Shown: one piece after another, positions 1-8,618 of the stretch | Layout: every line of letters begins with the position of its first letter | Numbering within the stretch: position 1 is the stretch's first letter | Source: an uncultured Clostridia bacterium | GTDB taxonomy: Bacteria > Bacillota > Clostridia > TANB77 > CAG-508 | Assembly (NCBI GenBank): GCA_944390395.1 | Contig: CALXPY010000005.1 | Location: 1-49,826 of the forward strand | Length of the DNA stretch: 49,826 bases | Direction: 5' to 3' | Notes under the pieces: generated by a model | What the model was told of the DNA's origin: nothing | Databases searched by the model: none | The model's input: the letters and a program-made list of their open reading frames with translations, nothing else | Translations under genes and position numbers: made by a program

Positions 1-168
1 GTTATGCTTAAAATTTTTATAAAAATAATTTAAAAAAATTATAAAAAACTATTGACTTTTGTTAGCAAGTTTTTATGCAAAAATTTCATTTTTATATCAA
101 TTGTTTAAAAAATAAAAAAATGGTTATCATATATAATAAATGAACTTTTAAAAGGAATGATAATCATT

Positions 169-1368
169 ATGAAAATTTTTAAAAAAATATTTATTGTCTT
201 TCTTTTATTAATTATTTATGTATATATTTGTAATATAACATTACTGCCAAATAACATAATTATTATGCAAGGAGAAAATTTAAATATTAACCCTGTTTTA
301 GGTTTATACTTAAATTCTAATAATAACATTATGCAAGCTTCAAGTAATTTAAACAATCCTATTAATACTGTAGGAAAATTAGATTTTAAATTAGATCTTT
401 TTAACCTCTTCCCTGTTAAAGATATTTCTGTTAATGTAATTCCAAAAACTAAAGTAGTTCCAATTGGAGCTTCAATAGGAATGAAATTATATACTGATGG
501 TGTTTTAGTTGTTGGAATGTCAGAAATAGAAGGTGAAGAACCTTTTAAAAATAGTGGAATTAAAGAAGGAGATAGAATTTTAGAAATTAATGATAATAAA
601 ATAAGTAATACAAATGAGCTAATAAATGTTGTAAATGAAAGTGAGGGAAATAATTTAAATATAAAATATGTAAGAGGCGAAGAAGTTGAGACAACAAGCA
701 TAAAACCTGTAAAAAATAGTAATAATGAATATAAATTAGGTTTGTGGGTTCGAGATGCTGCTGCTGGAGTAGGAACACTTACATTTTATGAACCTGAATC
801 TGGTATGTTCGCAGCTTTAGGCCATGGCATAGTAGACATAGATACTTCTCAAATTATAAATATAGCAAATGGCGAATTAGTTACAACTAATATTCTTTCT
901 ATTACTAAAGGTGAAAAAGGTACTCCAGGTGAAATTAGAGGAACCATAGAAAATGGGTATACTTTAGGAAACATTTATAAAAATACAGGCTTTGGCGTTT
1001 TTGGAAGTTTAACCAACACCTCTCCTCTAGGAATAAATAGTAATGAAGCCATTGATGTTGCACTTAGAAATGAAATCCAATTAGGTAAAGCTGAAATAAT
1101 ATGTCAATTAGAAGATGTTAAAAAAGAAAAATATGAAATTGAAATTCAAAAAAAGTTTGTAAATAATAATGAAGATAATAAAAGTATGCTAATTAAAATT
1201 ACAGATGATAGACTTTTAGAAAAAACTGGCGGTATAATTCAAGGAATGAGTGGCGCTCCTATAATACAAAATGGTAAATTTGTAGGTGCAGTAACTCACG
1301 TTCTTGTAAATGATCCAACTGTTGGTTATGCAGTTTTTGGTGACATTATGATAAAACAATTACATTAA
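169..1368 (+). CDS. spoIVB: SpoIVB peptidase (stage IV sporulation protein B)
   Basis: Serine peptidase of the S55 family. It is made in the forespore, acts across the intermembrane space, and triggers processing of pro-sigma-K in the mother cell. One N-terminal membrane segment (about residues 5-25) is followed by a PDZ domain (about 95-185, with GIKEGDRILEIND) and the peptidase domain. GHGIVDIDT supplies the catalytic His, and IQGMSGAPIIQNG near the C-terminus supplies the catalytic Ser. The length of about 400 residues is normal. An earlier in-frame ATG at 157 abuts the AAAGGA ribosome site at 151-156, so the ATG at 169 (12-base spacing) is preferred. A strong terminator follows at once. 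Confidence is high. Confidence 0.95.
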   Translation: MKIFKKIFIVFLLLIIYVYICNITLLPNNIIIMQGENLNINPVLGLYLNSNNNIMQASSNLNNPINTVGKLDFKLDLFNLFPVKDISVNVIPKTKVVPIGASIGMKLYTDGVLVVGMSEIEGEEPFKNSGIKEGDRILEINDNKISNTNELINVVNESEGNNLNIKYVRGEEVETTSIKPVKNSNNEYKLGLWVRDAAAGVGTLTFYEPESGMFAALGHGIVDIDTSQIINIANGELVTTNILSITKGEKGTPGEIRGTIENGYTLGNIYKNTGFGVFGSLTNTSPLGINSNEAIDVALRNEIQLGKAEIICQLEDVKKEKYEIEIQKKFVNNNEDNKSMLIKITDDRLLEKTGGIIQGMSGAPIIQNGKFVGAVTHVLVNDPTVGYAVFGDIMIKQLH

Positions 1369-1376
1369 AATTATTT

Positions 1377-1401
1377 AATCCCCAGAAAAATTCTGGGGAT
1401 T
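1377..1401. terminator. Bidirectional intrinsic terminator between spoIVB and mrnC
   Basis: Perfect 11-bp stem (AATCCCCAGAA with TTCTGGGGATT) around a 3-base loop, sitting between two convergent genes. It probably ends spoIVB on the plus strand and mrnC on the minus strand. Confidence 0.85.
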
Positions 1402-1436
1402 TTCACAATCTTAAGAAATTATTTCATCTCATTTAT

Positions 1437-1835
1437 TTATATATCCATGCTCATATCTAAAATTTCTTTTAATCTTTCATCTTGTTTCGTTAAATATAAA
1501 TATCCTATTAATCCTTCAAAAGCTGTTGAATACATATATTCTTGCACAGTAGCATTTTTGGCTAGATGGTGGTTTTGTGTATTTCTTCCTCTTCTTACTA
1601 TTTCCATCTCTTCCTCTGTTAATTTATCTTTTAATTTTTCTAATATCTTTGCTTGTGCAGAAGCTTTTACATATTTTATTGCTTCTATATGTAATTTATG
1701 TGGTTTCAAATTTGTTTTATTTATTAACTCTGTCCTTACATATAACTCAAATACACTATCTCCAATATATGCCCATGTTAATGGTGATAGCATTTTTACT
1801 TCTGATTGATCTTTTTTTCTTTCTATAATTTCCAA
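1437..1835 (-). CDS. mrnC: Mini-ribonuclease 3 (23S rRNA maturation)
   Basis: Dimeric RNase III-like nuclease without a double-stranded RNA-binding domain; in Bacillus it trims 23S rRNA precursor ends. The protein of 132 residues is the usual length. The RNase III-type signature is visible: LSPLTWAYIGDSVFELYVR carries the acidic residue and RRGRNTQNHHLAKNAT lies mid-protein. The start is a TTG at 1835, preceded by GGAGG at good spacing; the ribosome site overlaps the end of rbgA. It is translationally close to rbgA, with which it shares a ribosome-assembly theme. Confidence is high. Confidence 0.93.
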   Translation of the reverse strand: MEIIERKKDQSEVKMLSPLTWAYIGDSVFELYVRTELINKTNLKPHKLHIEAIKYVKASAQAKILEKLKDKLTEEEMEIVRRGRNTQNHHLAKNATVQEYMYSTAFEGLIGYLYLTKQDERLKEILDMSMDI

Positions 1836-1847
1836 ATTATTCCTCCA

Positions 1848-2754
1848 TTACAATCTTTCTAATGTTATTCTACCTAATTTTCCACTTCTAAATTCATCTA
1901 TAATTATATTTGCTACTCTTTCTATGTCTATATTTCCTCCAGAAATAATAGCGCCTCTTTTTCTTCCTATCTCTTCCATAACATTTAATATGTTTTCGTT
2001 TTCTTCTCTATTATTGTCTTGTAGAATATCTTTTATTTGTTTTTCATCTAAATTATATCTATTTACTACATTTGAAAAATAATTTAATAATAAAAATTTT
2101 AATAAAGCAAACCCTATTTCTGTAATTTCCATTATATCATCATTTATCGTTCCAGTAAATGCTAAATTAAGTGCAACTTTTTCATCTTGAAACTTTGGCC
2201 ATAGTACTCCAGGAGTATCCAATAGTTCAATATCATTATTTACTTTCACCCATTGTTTTTGTCTTGTAACACCAGGTTTATTTCCAACCTTTGCTTGAGA
2301 TTTCTTTGATATTCTATTAATAAAAGAAGATTTTCCTACATTAGGAATTCCTACAATCATTATTCTTATTGATTTTCCTACTCTTCCTTTTTCTAAAAAT
2401 TTAGAATTATTTTTATTATATAATTCTTCTATAGTAGAAATAACTTTATTAATTCCCATTCCAGAATTCGAGTCAACAATAACTGCTTTTATTCCCTTAT
2501 TGTTAAAATAGTTAAGCCATTTTTTATTTTGCTCTTCATCAGCTAAATCTGATTTATTTAATATAATAATTCTAGTTTTTTCTTTTATATAATTACCTAT
2601 ATCAGGATTTTGACTTGAAATTGGAATACGAGCATCCAATATTTCTACTACTATATCTATAAGTTTTAAATCTTCTATTATCTGTCTTTTTGTCTTTACC
2701 ATGTGCCCGTGGGTACCAGTTAATATTTGTTTTTGTTGATTTTTCACTATTCAT
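1848..2754 (-). CDS. rbgA: Ribosome biogenesis GTPase RbgA/YlqF, frameshifted near its start
   Basis: Circularly permuted GTPase needed for late 50S assembly. Visible are NKSD (G4, about residue 65), GIPNVGKSSFINR (G1), the GVTRQKQWV switch region, DTPG (G3) and a C-terminal helical domain. The open frame can begin at a GTG at 2747, but that start lacks a ribosome site and gives an unusual N-terminus. The other frame, from ATG 2754 behind AAGGTAG, reads into NINWYP. One base later the main frame continues with GHMVKTKRQ. Together these rebuild the family hallmark WYPGHM. An extra base at about 2709 therefore breaks the gene. It may be a sequencing or assembly error, or a real mutation. The family assignment is certain. 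Confidence 0.88.
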
Positions 2755-2856
2755 TATTATCATCTACCTTCTGTATTGTTTATCTTTTCTTTCTCTACTA
2801 TATACGCTTGTCCATCTTGTGTCATCTTTCATAGTATACTTTACATTAAGAATTAC

Positions 2857-2902
2857 GCGGGCTTTTAAATCTTGCAAATATAAAGATTTAAAATAAGCCC
2901 GC
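2857..2902. repeat. GC-rich inverted repeat upstream of rbgA
   Basis: Arms GCGGGCTTTTAAATCTT and AAGATTTAA-AAT-AAGCCCGC can form a stem of about 16 bp with a small bulge. It lies between the 3' end of the membrane-protein gene at 2922 and rbgA. It has no clear U-tract on the minus strand, so it is either a weak terminator or a processing hairpin. Confidence 0.6.
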
Positions 2903-2921
2903 TACTGTTCCTTGACTTATA

Positions 2922-3395
2922 TTAATATAATCTATAGTTATTCTTATCTGCCCTTTCATCAAACTTTCTATCATACGCTTCGTTTTTGTAAAACCAATCT
3001 GTTTTCTTATCTTTTGGATTTAATTTTCTATTTTTATCCAACAATACATCAAATAAAGCTGCAACTGGTATTGCAATACCAACTAAAGCGACTAATAGTG
3101 ACATATAGTCTTCTAATGCTGCTTGTCCTTCAGCCATAGCTGTTAAATTGTTATACAAGTATATTCCATAATAAGCTCCATGTGCTAAAAGATATATAAT
3201 TGTTGGTAAAAGTTTTCTTTTTACAATAAAACAAATACATATAAATGTAATAAACAGTAATACTATTTCCATTGTCATATCAATTGGATCAACAACAAAT
3301 GTAGAACCTAATGATGAACAAATTGCTACTATTACTCTAAATCCCCAAAACATAAATGCAAATATTGCAATTAACCAACTAGACAAATTTGTCAT
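2922..3395 (-). CDS. Small multi-spanning membrane protein, unknown function
   Basis: I do not recognise a family. From the ATG at 3395 (AGGAAGGA ribosome site) the protein has about 157 residues and four likely membrane segments: an N-terminal one (SSWLIAIFAFMFWGFRVIVAI), one near VLLFITFICICFIV, one near LLPTIIYLLAHGAYYGIYLY, and one near LLVALVGIAIPVAALFDVLL. The C-terminus is charged and polar (KNRKLNPKDKK to the end) and probably cytoplasmic. The longer frame to 3449 adds a lysine-rich stretch without a ribosome site. It lies alone between two terminator-like hairpins, so it is probably a single-gene unit. Confidence 0.7.
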   Translation of the reverse strand: MTNLSSWLIAIFAFMFWGFRVIVAICSSLGSTFVVDPIDMTMEIVLLFITFICICFIVKRKLLPTIIYLLAHGAYYGIYLYNNLTAMAEGQAALEDYMSLLVALVGIAIPVAALFDVLLDKNRKLNPKDKKTDWFYKNEAYDRKFDERADKNNYRLY

Positions 3396-3489
3396 AATAA
3401 AATCATCCTTCCTTTTCTTCCGTTTTGTTACATATATATATTTTAACATATTTTTATAAATAGTGAAAGATTTTGTAGAAAAAAGTTTT

Positions 3490-3519
3490 AAGAGGAAATC
3501 TATATTTAGATTTCCTCTT
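3490..3519 (-). terminator. Terminator of the VirB2-like to DUF1292 operon
   Basis: Perfect 12-bp stem, AAGAGGAAATCT with AGATTTCCTCTT, loop of 6, followed on the minus strand by a T-rich tract. It lies 8 bases after the DUF1292 stop codon. Confidence 0.85.
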
Positions 3520-3526
3520 TATCATT

Positions 3527-3844
3527 TTAATCTACAAAATTAAATTCGTCTTTAAATTTGTCCTTAAATATTTCAAATACTTTATTTAATGTTTCTTCAT
3601 CATCAACACTAACATAAGATTCTTCGTCCTCTGAATCTGTGTCTTCTAGTTTTAATATAACAACTTCATCAGCTTCTTCTGATTCTTCTACAGGTAATAA
3701 TACAACGTATTCTTCTCCTTCATATTCTATTAAATCTAAGAATTCAAATTGTACTTCTTCACCATTCTCATCATTTAAAGTTATTATATTGTCGTTCTCT
3801 TCTCCTCCATTCATTTCTTCTATGTTATCATTTTCGTTATTCAT
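3527..3844 (-). CDS. DUF1292 family acidic protein (YrzB-like)
   Basis: A 105-residue, strongly acidic protein of the DUF1292 family. The central block, with ITLNDENGEEVQFEFLDLIEYEGEEYVVLLP and a following VVILKL strand, is the family core; the ends are Asp/Glu-rich tails. The biochemical function is unknown. In Bacillus and Clostridium it is nearly always encoded after ireB and ruvX, as here, although a gap of about 120 bases separates it from ruvX. A terminator follows directly. Family assignment is confident and function is not known. Confidence 0.9.
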   Translation of the reverse strand: MNNENDNIEEMNGGEENDNIITLNDENGEEVQFEFLDLIEYEGEEYVVLLPVEESEEADEVVILKLEDTDSEDEESYVSVDDEETLNKVFEIFKDKFKDEFNFVD

Positions 3845-3967
3845 ATAATTCTCCTTTCTTAATTATATTCTTATATTATATTTTACAATTTTAATATCTT
3901 TATGTATGTTATTTATTTAAACTTGTTTTACTCTTTTTTAGATTAATACATTGTAATCTTTCTAGTT

Positions 3968-4393
3968 TTACTGCATATTTTCAAGTTTTTTCATATACGT
4001 TTCTAAAATATATACAGCTGATATTGTATCTACAATGCTTCTTTTTTTATATTTATTTATATTTAGATAATTCATTGTTTTATGAGCTGCCACCGTAGTA
4101 AGTCTTTCGTCAATTTCTTCAATCTTTATATTGTTAAATTTACATTTTAATTTATGTATAAATTTTTCTGTTACTTCTACTCTTTCTGCTCTACTGCCAT
4201 CCATATTTATTGGCATTCCAACAACAAATGTATCTATTTTATACATTCCTAATAGTTCTTCTAATCTTTTTAGAACAATTTTATCATTTCCATTATGAGT
4301 TATTGTTTCAAGTCCCTGTGCTGTAATTCCTAATTCATCTGTTATTGCTATACCTACTCTAGTATCGCCATAATCTATTCCTAATTTTCGCAT
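3968..4393 (-). CDS. ruvX: Putative pre-16S rRNA nuclease / Holliday junction resolvase-like RuvX (YqgF)
   Basis: RNase H-fold protein of the YqgF/RuvX family, implicated in 16S rRNA 5'-end maturation and once named a resolvase. The 141 residues match the usual length. The N-terminal MRKLGIDYGDTRVGIAITDE carries the first catalytic Asp, VVGMPINMDGS is the central motif, and EIDERLTT followed by IVDTISAVYILETYM supplies the remaining acidic residues. It starts 3 bases after the end of ireB, so the two are surely co-transcribed. Confidence 0.95.
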   Translation of the reverse strand: MRKLGIDYGDTRVGIAITDELGITAQGLETITHNGNDKIVLKRLEELLGMYKIDTFVVGMPINMDGSRAERVEVTEKFIHKLKCKFNNIKIEEIDERLTTVAAHKTMNYLNINKYKKRSIVDTISAVYILETYMKKLENMQ

Positions 4394-4396
4394 TTA

Positions 4397-4654
4397 TTAA
4401 TCATCCAACCCTATATAATTCTTAACCATTTTTTCCAATAATTCGTCTCTTTCTACTTGTCTAATTAAATTTCTTGCATCATTGTGACTTGTTATATATG
4501 TAGGATCTCCAGATAGGATATAACCAACAATTTGATTTATTGGATTATAACCTTTTTCTTCCAAAGATTCATAAACTTTTTTTAGGATTTCTCTAGCTTT
4601 AATATTTTTGTCTCTTTCTACTTTAAAACTTACTGTTTCGTCCATTGATGACAT
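4397..4654 (-). CDS. ireB: IreB family regulatory phosphoprotein
   Basis: Small cytosolic protein of the IreB (formerly DUF965/YrzL) family, 85 residues. In Enterococcus faecalis IreB is phosphorylated near its N-terminus by the PASTA kinase IreK and tunes cephalosporin tolerance. The start [10 protein letters not shown] with an N-terminal Thr, and the core [29 protein letters not shown], are diagnostic. Good ribosome site (AGGAGG). A PASTA kinase with its phosphatase is encoded in this window at 36-39 kb, so the signalling partners are present. It is linked to ruvX and DUF1292, but here also sits behind the unusual VirB2-like/CpaE-like genes. Confidence 0.95.
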   Translation of the reverse strand: MSSMDETVSFKVERDKNIKAREILKKVYESLEEKGYNPINQIVGYILSGDPTYITSHNDARNLIRQVERDELLEKMVKNYIGLDD

Positions 4655-4666
4655 ATTAATCCCTCC

Positions 4667-5767
4667 TTATATAAAATTAATTTTATTTTCATCTGGATCA
4701 GCATTATCCAAATATTCTTCCATTACCTTTGTTAATTTTTCCAAAGCTGTTCCTTTATAATATGTAGAAATAACTGCATTTATTTTTGGAGTTGCATATA
4801 GTTCATCTTCTTCTACATCTTCTTCATCTAAATCAACTGCTGGTATTTTTAGCTCTTCTATATTTTCTTTAAGTATTTTCATAAAATCATTTACTGCATC
4901 TAATTCTATTCCAGAAAATACAATAGCAAACTTTGGTCCCATGTATCTTACGAAAATATATTCACTAGATAAACTTTCTTTGGTAACTTCTGCAACTTGT
5001 TTTATTATTTCATTTCCTGTTTCTCTATTTATTTCTTTATTAATATCCTCTAAGTTAGTAATTTTAAATAAACATACAGTTGATGTTGTATATCTATTTA
5101 TTATTTTCTTTCCTTCACCAAATAAATATTCTGCTGATTTTAGTTTTGAGAACTTATCATCTCTTACAGTATTTTCTATTACTTGTTGTGTTTCTAATGT
5201 TCTTAAAACTGAAACAATATTATTTTTTACTACTTCCAATATGGTTACATCTACATTGTCAAACTCATGTGGTTTATTTCCTTCTATAATCCAATATCCT
5301 ATATATACATTATCAATAAATAGTGGAAAGAACATTGCTGATTTTGCTCTACCAAATTCCATTTTTTGATATGGCAATCTCTCGTTTTCATTATCTATTG
5401 TTATATATTTAGGTATTGCTTTTTGTATACTTTCTTTAAAAATAGGTTCATTATGTAAGTTTCTTAATGTATCCCAATGTCTTTGGTCAACATTTGAAGC
5501 CTTAACAACATATTCAGCTCCATCATAAACAACAATTGTCGAATATTTAATTTCATATCTTTCTATTAATATATCATTTATTCTTTTTATTTTTTCATCA
5601 ACAGAAGTGATTTCACTAGTTGTATTCATAAAATCTTGCAAAATATTTAAATTTGCTATCTTTTGATTCAAATTCGTAAAATTTTGTATTTTATTGTGTA
5701 TTGATATATTATATACCATTAACAATACTATAATTACTACTAATATTAGTACTATTGCTATTATCAA
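4667..5767 (-). CDS. Membrane-anchored GAF protein with degenerate GGDEF domain
   Basis: One N-terminal membrane segment (about residues 1-20), a short coiled stretch, a GAF-like domain (about 45-190) and a GGDEF-fold domain (about 215-365). The active-site loop reads RYMGPKFAIVFSG where GGDEF is expected, so diguanylate cyclase activity is very unlikely. An acidic insertion (DLDEEDVEEDEL) interrupts the last part of the fold. It may bind a nucleotide or act as a scaffold. The start is taken as the TTG at 5767, well spaced from AGAGGTGA; a GTG at 5776 overlaps that site. It lies 12 bases before ireB and 18-27 bases after the CpaE-like gene, in one operon. Confidence 0.75.
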   Translation of the reverse strand: MIIAIVLILVVIIVLLMVYNISIHNKIQNFTNLNQKIANLNILQDFMNTTSEITSVDEKIKRINDILIERYEIKYSTIVVYDGAEYVVKASNVDQRHWDTLRNLHNEPIFKESIQKAIPKYITIDNENERLPYQKMEFGRAKSAMFFPLFIDNVYIGYWIIEGNKPHEFDNVDVTILEVVKNNIVSVLRTLETQQVIENTVRDDKFSKLKSAEYLFGEGKKIINRYTTSTVCLFKITNLEDINKEINRETGNEIIKQVAEVTKESLSSEYIFVRYMGPKFAIVFSGIELDAVNDFMKILKENIEELKIPAVDLDEEDVEEDELYATPKINAVISTYYKGTALEKLTKVMEEYLDNADPDENKINFI

Positions 5768-5794
5768 AAAAATCACCTCTTATTTTGTTTTTAA

Positions 5795-8008
5795 TTAATA
5801 ATTACCTTTCATTTTATTTAAAGTATTATTCATTGTAGCTGAAAATTTATTTGTTGGAATATTATTATTACCATAATAATTATTATAATTAGTATTACTA
5901 TTGTTGTTTTCCATTAAAGGATATACTATATTAGATAGTTTAGTAAGTGCAGTTAACAAATTTTTTGAATATCCATTTAATGAAATTTTGCAATTTACTA
6001 ATCCTTCTAAATATTTAGAATATGTTTGATCTTCAAATGGTATTGTACAATATTTTACTGTATCTTTATTAAACAATTCTGTCATAAATGACATTGCTGG
6101 ATCATTATAAAAAGAAATTCCTCCAATTATTGTTCTTTCTGTAATACTTCTTACTTTTAACATTTTATTTAAAACAATTCTAATTTTATCTTGTTCTAAT
6201 ATATTCTTTGCTTTTAAATTTCTTAAAAAAGCTGTTAATGGTTGAATTGTTAATATATCCATGCTTTGAACCAAATACAATTCTTGGGCTTCTTTAAAAT
6301 AACCTAAATTTGTTTCAAAATCACAATCCATTATAACTAAAGAATAGTTTTTTACCAATGTTTCTAATATATGTTTATAGTCTCCGATGCTTTCATTTGG
6401 CCCTGGTAGTGCTGTATAAACAGTCAAATTTTTATTTACTTGTATTCCTTCTGCATTTCCTCTTCTTAAATTATCAAAAGATGCAAAAGCTTTTTTTCTA
6501 AGTTCTTCTTCATTCTCTGTATAAATATAATAAGCATTTTTATTTTGTGTTAAATCTAGTATTGCTGTATTAATACCTTTCTTTGAAATCATCTCTGCCA
6601 AATTGTTAACTAGGAATGATGTTCCATTTTTTGAAGTTCCTACAAAAGCAACTACTTTTTTATCTTTACTTAGTAAACTACTTAATTCCTGATTATTATA
6701 ATTTATATTTTCCAAATCATTTCTGTTGTTAATATTATTATAATTATTTTCAACATAATTGTTTTGGTTTTGATAAAATTCATTATTATTGTTATTTACT
6801 GTATTGTACCCTGGTATAGGTTCTTCTTCAATATCATCAAGCCCTGGTAAAACCATATTTTGTTCATATTGTTCATTATTTCTTACATTAGTTTGTTCTG
6901 GTTCATCGTCACCTAATTCAAATAAGTTAACTACATCATGATCTTGTGATAATTGATTAGTCTGATTTGTTACAACTGGTTCTTGAACTTTTTTAGGTCT
7001 TCCCCTTCTCTTTGGCTCAGTTTTTACTTCTTCTAAAGGTTGTTCTACTACTTTTTTAGGTCTTCCTCTTCTTTTTGGTTCTGCTTCTATTATTGGTTCA
7101 ACAATTTTTTCTGTCACATTTTCAAATTTATTTTCTTTTTCCATAATAGTATCCTCTTCGTTCTCATCCATTCTATTTACTTTATGCATATTAACATTTG
7201 AAGGAATAACAATAGGTTTTGTAAGCTCCGCATTTCCTATACTTTTTTCTGTAATATTAGATTTTTTAGCTTCTTCTCTAGCTTTCTTTACATTCTTTGC
7301 TTTAACAGCACCAAAAGTAATTATTTCTTGATATTTCGGAGAATTAGCTTCAAGTACAGCTTTTACATTAAGTGGTAAAAATTTAGCAATTACTCTTAGT
7401 TGAGCATCTGTATATTGAACAGCAATATTTTCAAAACCTTCAACATATTTATCTTCATTTTTTCCTAACCTTTTGTAATAAGCTAAAATATTTTGAATTT
7501 CAACTTCACTAACTTCCCCTTCTGTTTCTGCTTTGTAATCAACATCATCAGCTTCTATTTTATAATATAGTTTCGCTTCTTTTTTAGTACGTGGTTTATT
7601 TATTAATTCACATACATTTGTAATACTTCTATCTTTGCCTAATAGTGCATTATATATTCCTATTCCAAATAATTTAACTAATAAGCTTTCTGATTTTACT
7701 CTTCTATCTGAACAAATTAATATTATTGGTATATCTAACCCTGATGCACTTGCAGCTTCATCACTTATATTATCTAATCTTTCGAAAATAAACTTATCTA
7801 TGACTTCATAATTATTTTTATTAGAAAACATCTCTAGATCTTCACTTATAACTATTCTGTCATAAGTTTTATCTTTTTGTAACTCTTTTATTATTGCATT
7901 AAAATAATATACATTTTTTGCAGAAATTATTTGTTTATATTCTTGTTGGTATTTTTTTATAATCGACTCAGATATATTCTCATTATTTACTGCAAATAAA
8001 ACTTTCAT
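5795..8008 (-). CDS. CpaE/TadZ-like MinD-family protein with AT-hook-like linker
   Basis: A protein of 737 residues. The N-terminal part (about 1-140) looks like a receiver-type fold. A low-complexity middle follows, with two copies of KRRGRPKK (about residues 310-345) and a long Asn-rich linker. The C-terminal part (about 450-700) resembles a MinD/CpaE ATPase: VVAFVGTSKNGTS stands at the P-loop and LVIMDCDFETN at the Walker B strand. The P-loop keeps a Lys at the signature position but lacks the usual GK[ST] lysine, so ATP hydrolysis is doubtful. KRRGRPKK has the GRP core of AT-hooks. It overlaps nothing and follows the VirB2-like gene by 3 bases. A role in placing a secretion or pilus machine is inference. 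Confidence 0.7.
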   Translation of the reverse strand: MKVLFAVNNENISESIIKKYQQEYKQIISAKNVYYFNAIIKELQKDKTYDRIVISEDLEMFSNKNNYEVIDKFIFERLDNISDEAASASGLDIPIILICSDRRVKSESLLVKLFGIGIYNALLGKDRSITNVCELINKPRTKKEAKLYYKIEADDVDYKAETEGEVSEVEIQNILAYYKRLGKNEDKYVEGFENIAVQYTDAQLRVIAKFLPLNVKAVLEANSPKYQEIITFGAVKAKNVKKAREEAKKSNITEKSIGNAELTKPIVIPSNVNMHKVNRMDENEEDTIMEKENKFENVTEKIVEPIIEAEPKRRGRPKKVVEQPLEEVKTEPKRRGRPKKVQEPVVTNQTNQLSQDHDVVNLFELGDDEPEQTNVRNNEQYEQNMVLPGLDDIEEEPIPGYNTVNNNNNEFYQNQNNYVENNYNNINNRNDLENINYNNQELSSLLSKDKKVVAFVGTSKNGTSFLVNNLAEMISKKGINTAILDLTQNKNAYYIYTENEEELRKKAFASFDNLRRGNAEGIQVNKNLTVYTALPGPNESIGDYKHILETLVKNYSLVIMDCDFETNLGYFKEAQELYLVQSMDILTIQPLTAFLRNLKAKNILEQDKIRIVLNKMLKVRSITERTIIGGISFYNDPAMSFMTELFNKDTVKYCTIPFEDQTYSKYLEGLVNCKISLNGYSKNLLTALTKLSNIVYPLMENNNSNTNYNNYYGNNNIPTNKFSATMNNTLNKMKGNY

Positions 8009-8011
8009 TTG

Positions 8012-8419
8012 TTAACCCCTCCAACCTTTTACAACTATCGCAAAAACTAATGGTAGCACTTGACAAATAACCATTACTGTAACTATTCCTACCATTACTC
8101 CAAAGCCTTTATCTCTTACATCCATTTTTCTAATTCCAATAACATAATTATATATACCCGCTATAACTATGCCTACAAATCCAAAAGGTATACTATATAT
8201 TCTTACTATATTTAACAAATATGCTGCTAATGCATACGTATCATTTCCATAAGCCGCTTTATAATCTTCTAATGATTTTAGTGCAGAGTCTTTTATATCT
8301 ACTAATGTAGTAGTTGATGATGATGGCTCTAATGTCTCTTGATTAGTGTCAGTTGCATATACAGTAACTGTAAAAAATAAACACATTATAATAGTTAAAG
8401 CCACAAATATTTTTTTCAT
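8012..8419 (-). CDS. VirB2/TrbC-like two-helix membrane protein with signal peptide
   Basis: A 135-residue protein with an N-terminal signal peptide (KKIFVALTIIMCLFFTVTVYA), a short polar Ser/Thr region, then two hydrophobic helices (about 70-95 and 103-130) joined by a short charged turn, IRKMDVRDKG. This layout is that of TrbC/VirB2 pilins of type IV secretion systems. No other secretion-system gene is seen nearby, so it could also be a generic small membrane protein. Good ribosome site (AAGGAG). It is the first gene of the operon that ends with DUF1292 and has a clear sigma-A promoter upstream. Confidence 0.6.
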   Translation of the reverse strand: MKKIFVALTIIMCLFFTVTVYATDTNQETLEPSSSTTTLVDIKDSALKSLEDYKAAYGNDTYALAAYLLNIVRIYSIPFGFVGIVIAGIYNYVIGIRKMDVRDKGFGVMVGIVTVMVICQVLPLVFAIVVKGWRG

Positions 8420-8473
8420 TTAAATATCTCCTTCCAATATTACATATCACTACCTCTTTTTTCCACTTCTTAT

Positions 8474-8502
8474 ATCATACAATAATATAGAAAAAATATC
8501 AA
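8474..8502 (-). promoter_or_regulatory. Sigma-A promoter of the VirB2-like operon
   Basis: On the minus strand TTGATA is followed, after exactly 17 bases, by TATGAT. It sits about 55 bases before the first start codon of the operon. Confidence 0.7.
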
Positions 8503-8563
8503 GAAAAAAAAGAGTTTTTTATAAAATTTCCTAACTCATTTTTTCTTAAAACTATATTTTTCA

Positions 8564-8592
8564 TTTACTTTTTTTCGTTTTAGTGTTATAAT
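8564..8592 (+). promoter_or_regulatory. Extended -10 promoter of the thioesterase pair
   Basis: TTTACT, 17 bases, TATAAT with an upstream TG one base before the -10 box. It lies about 27 bases before the ybgC-like start, divergent from the VirB2-like operon promoter. Confidence 0.75.
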
Positions 8593-8618
8593 TCTTGTCC
8601 GTAAAGGAGGCTTTATTT

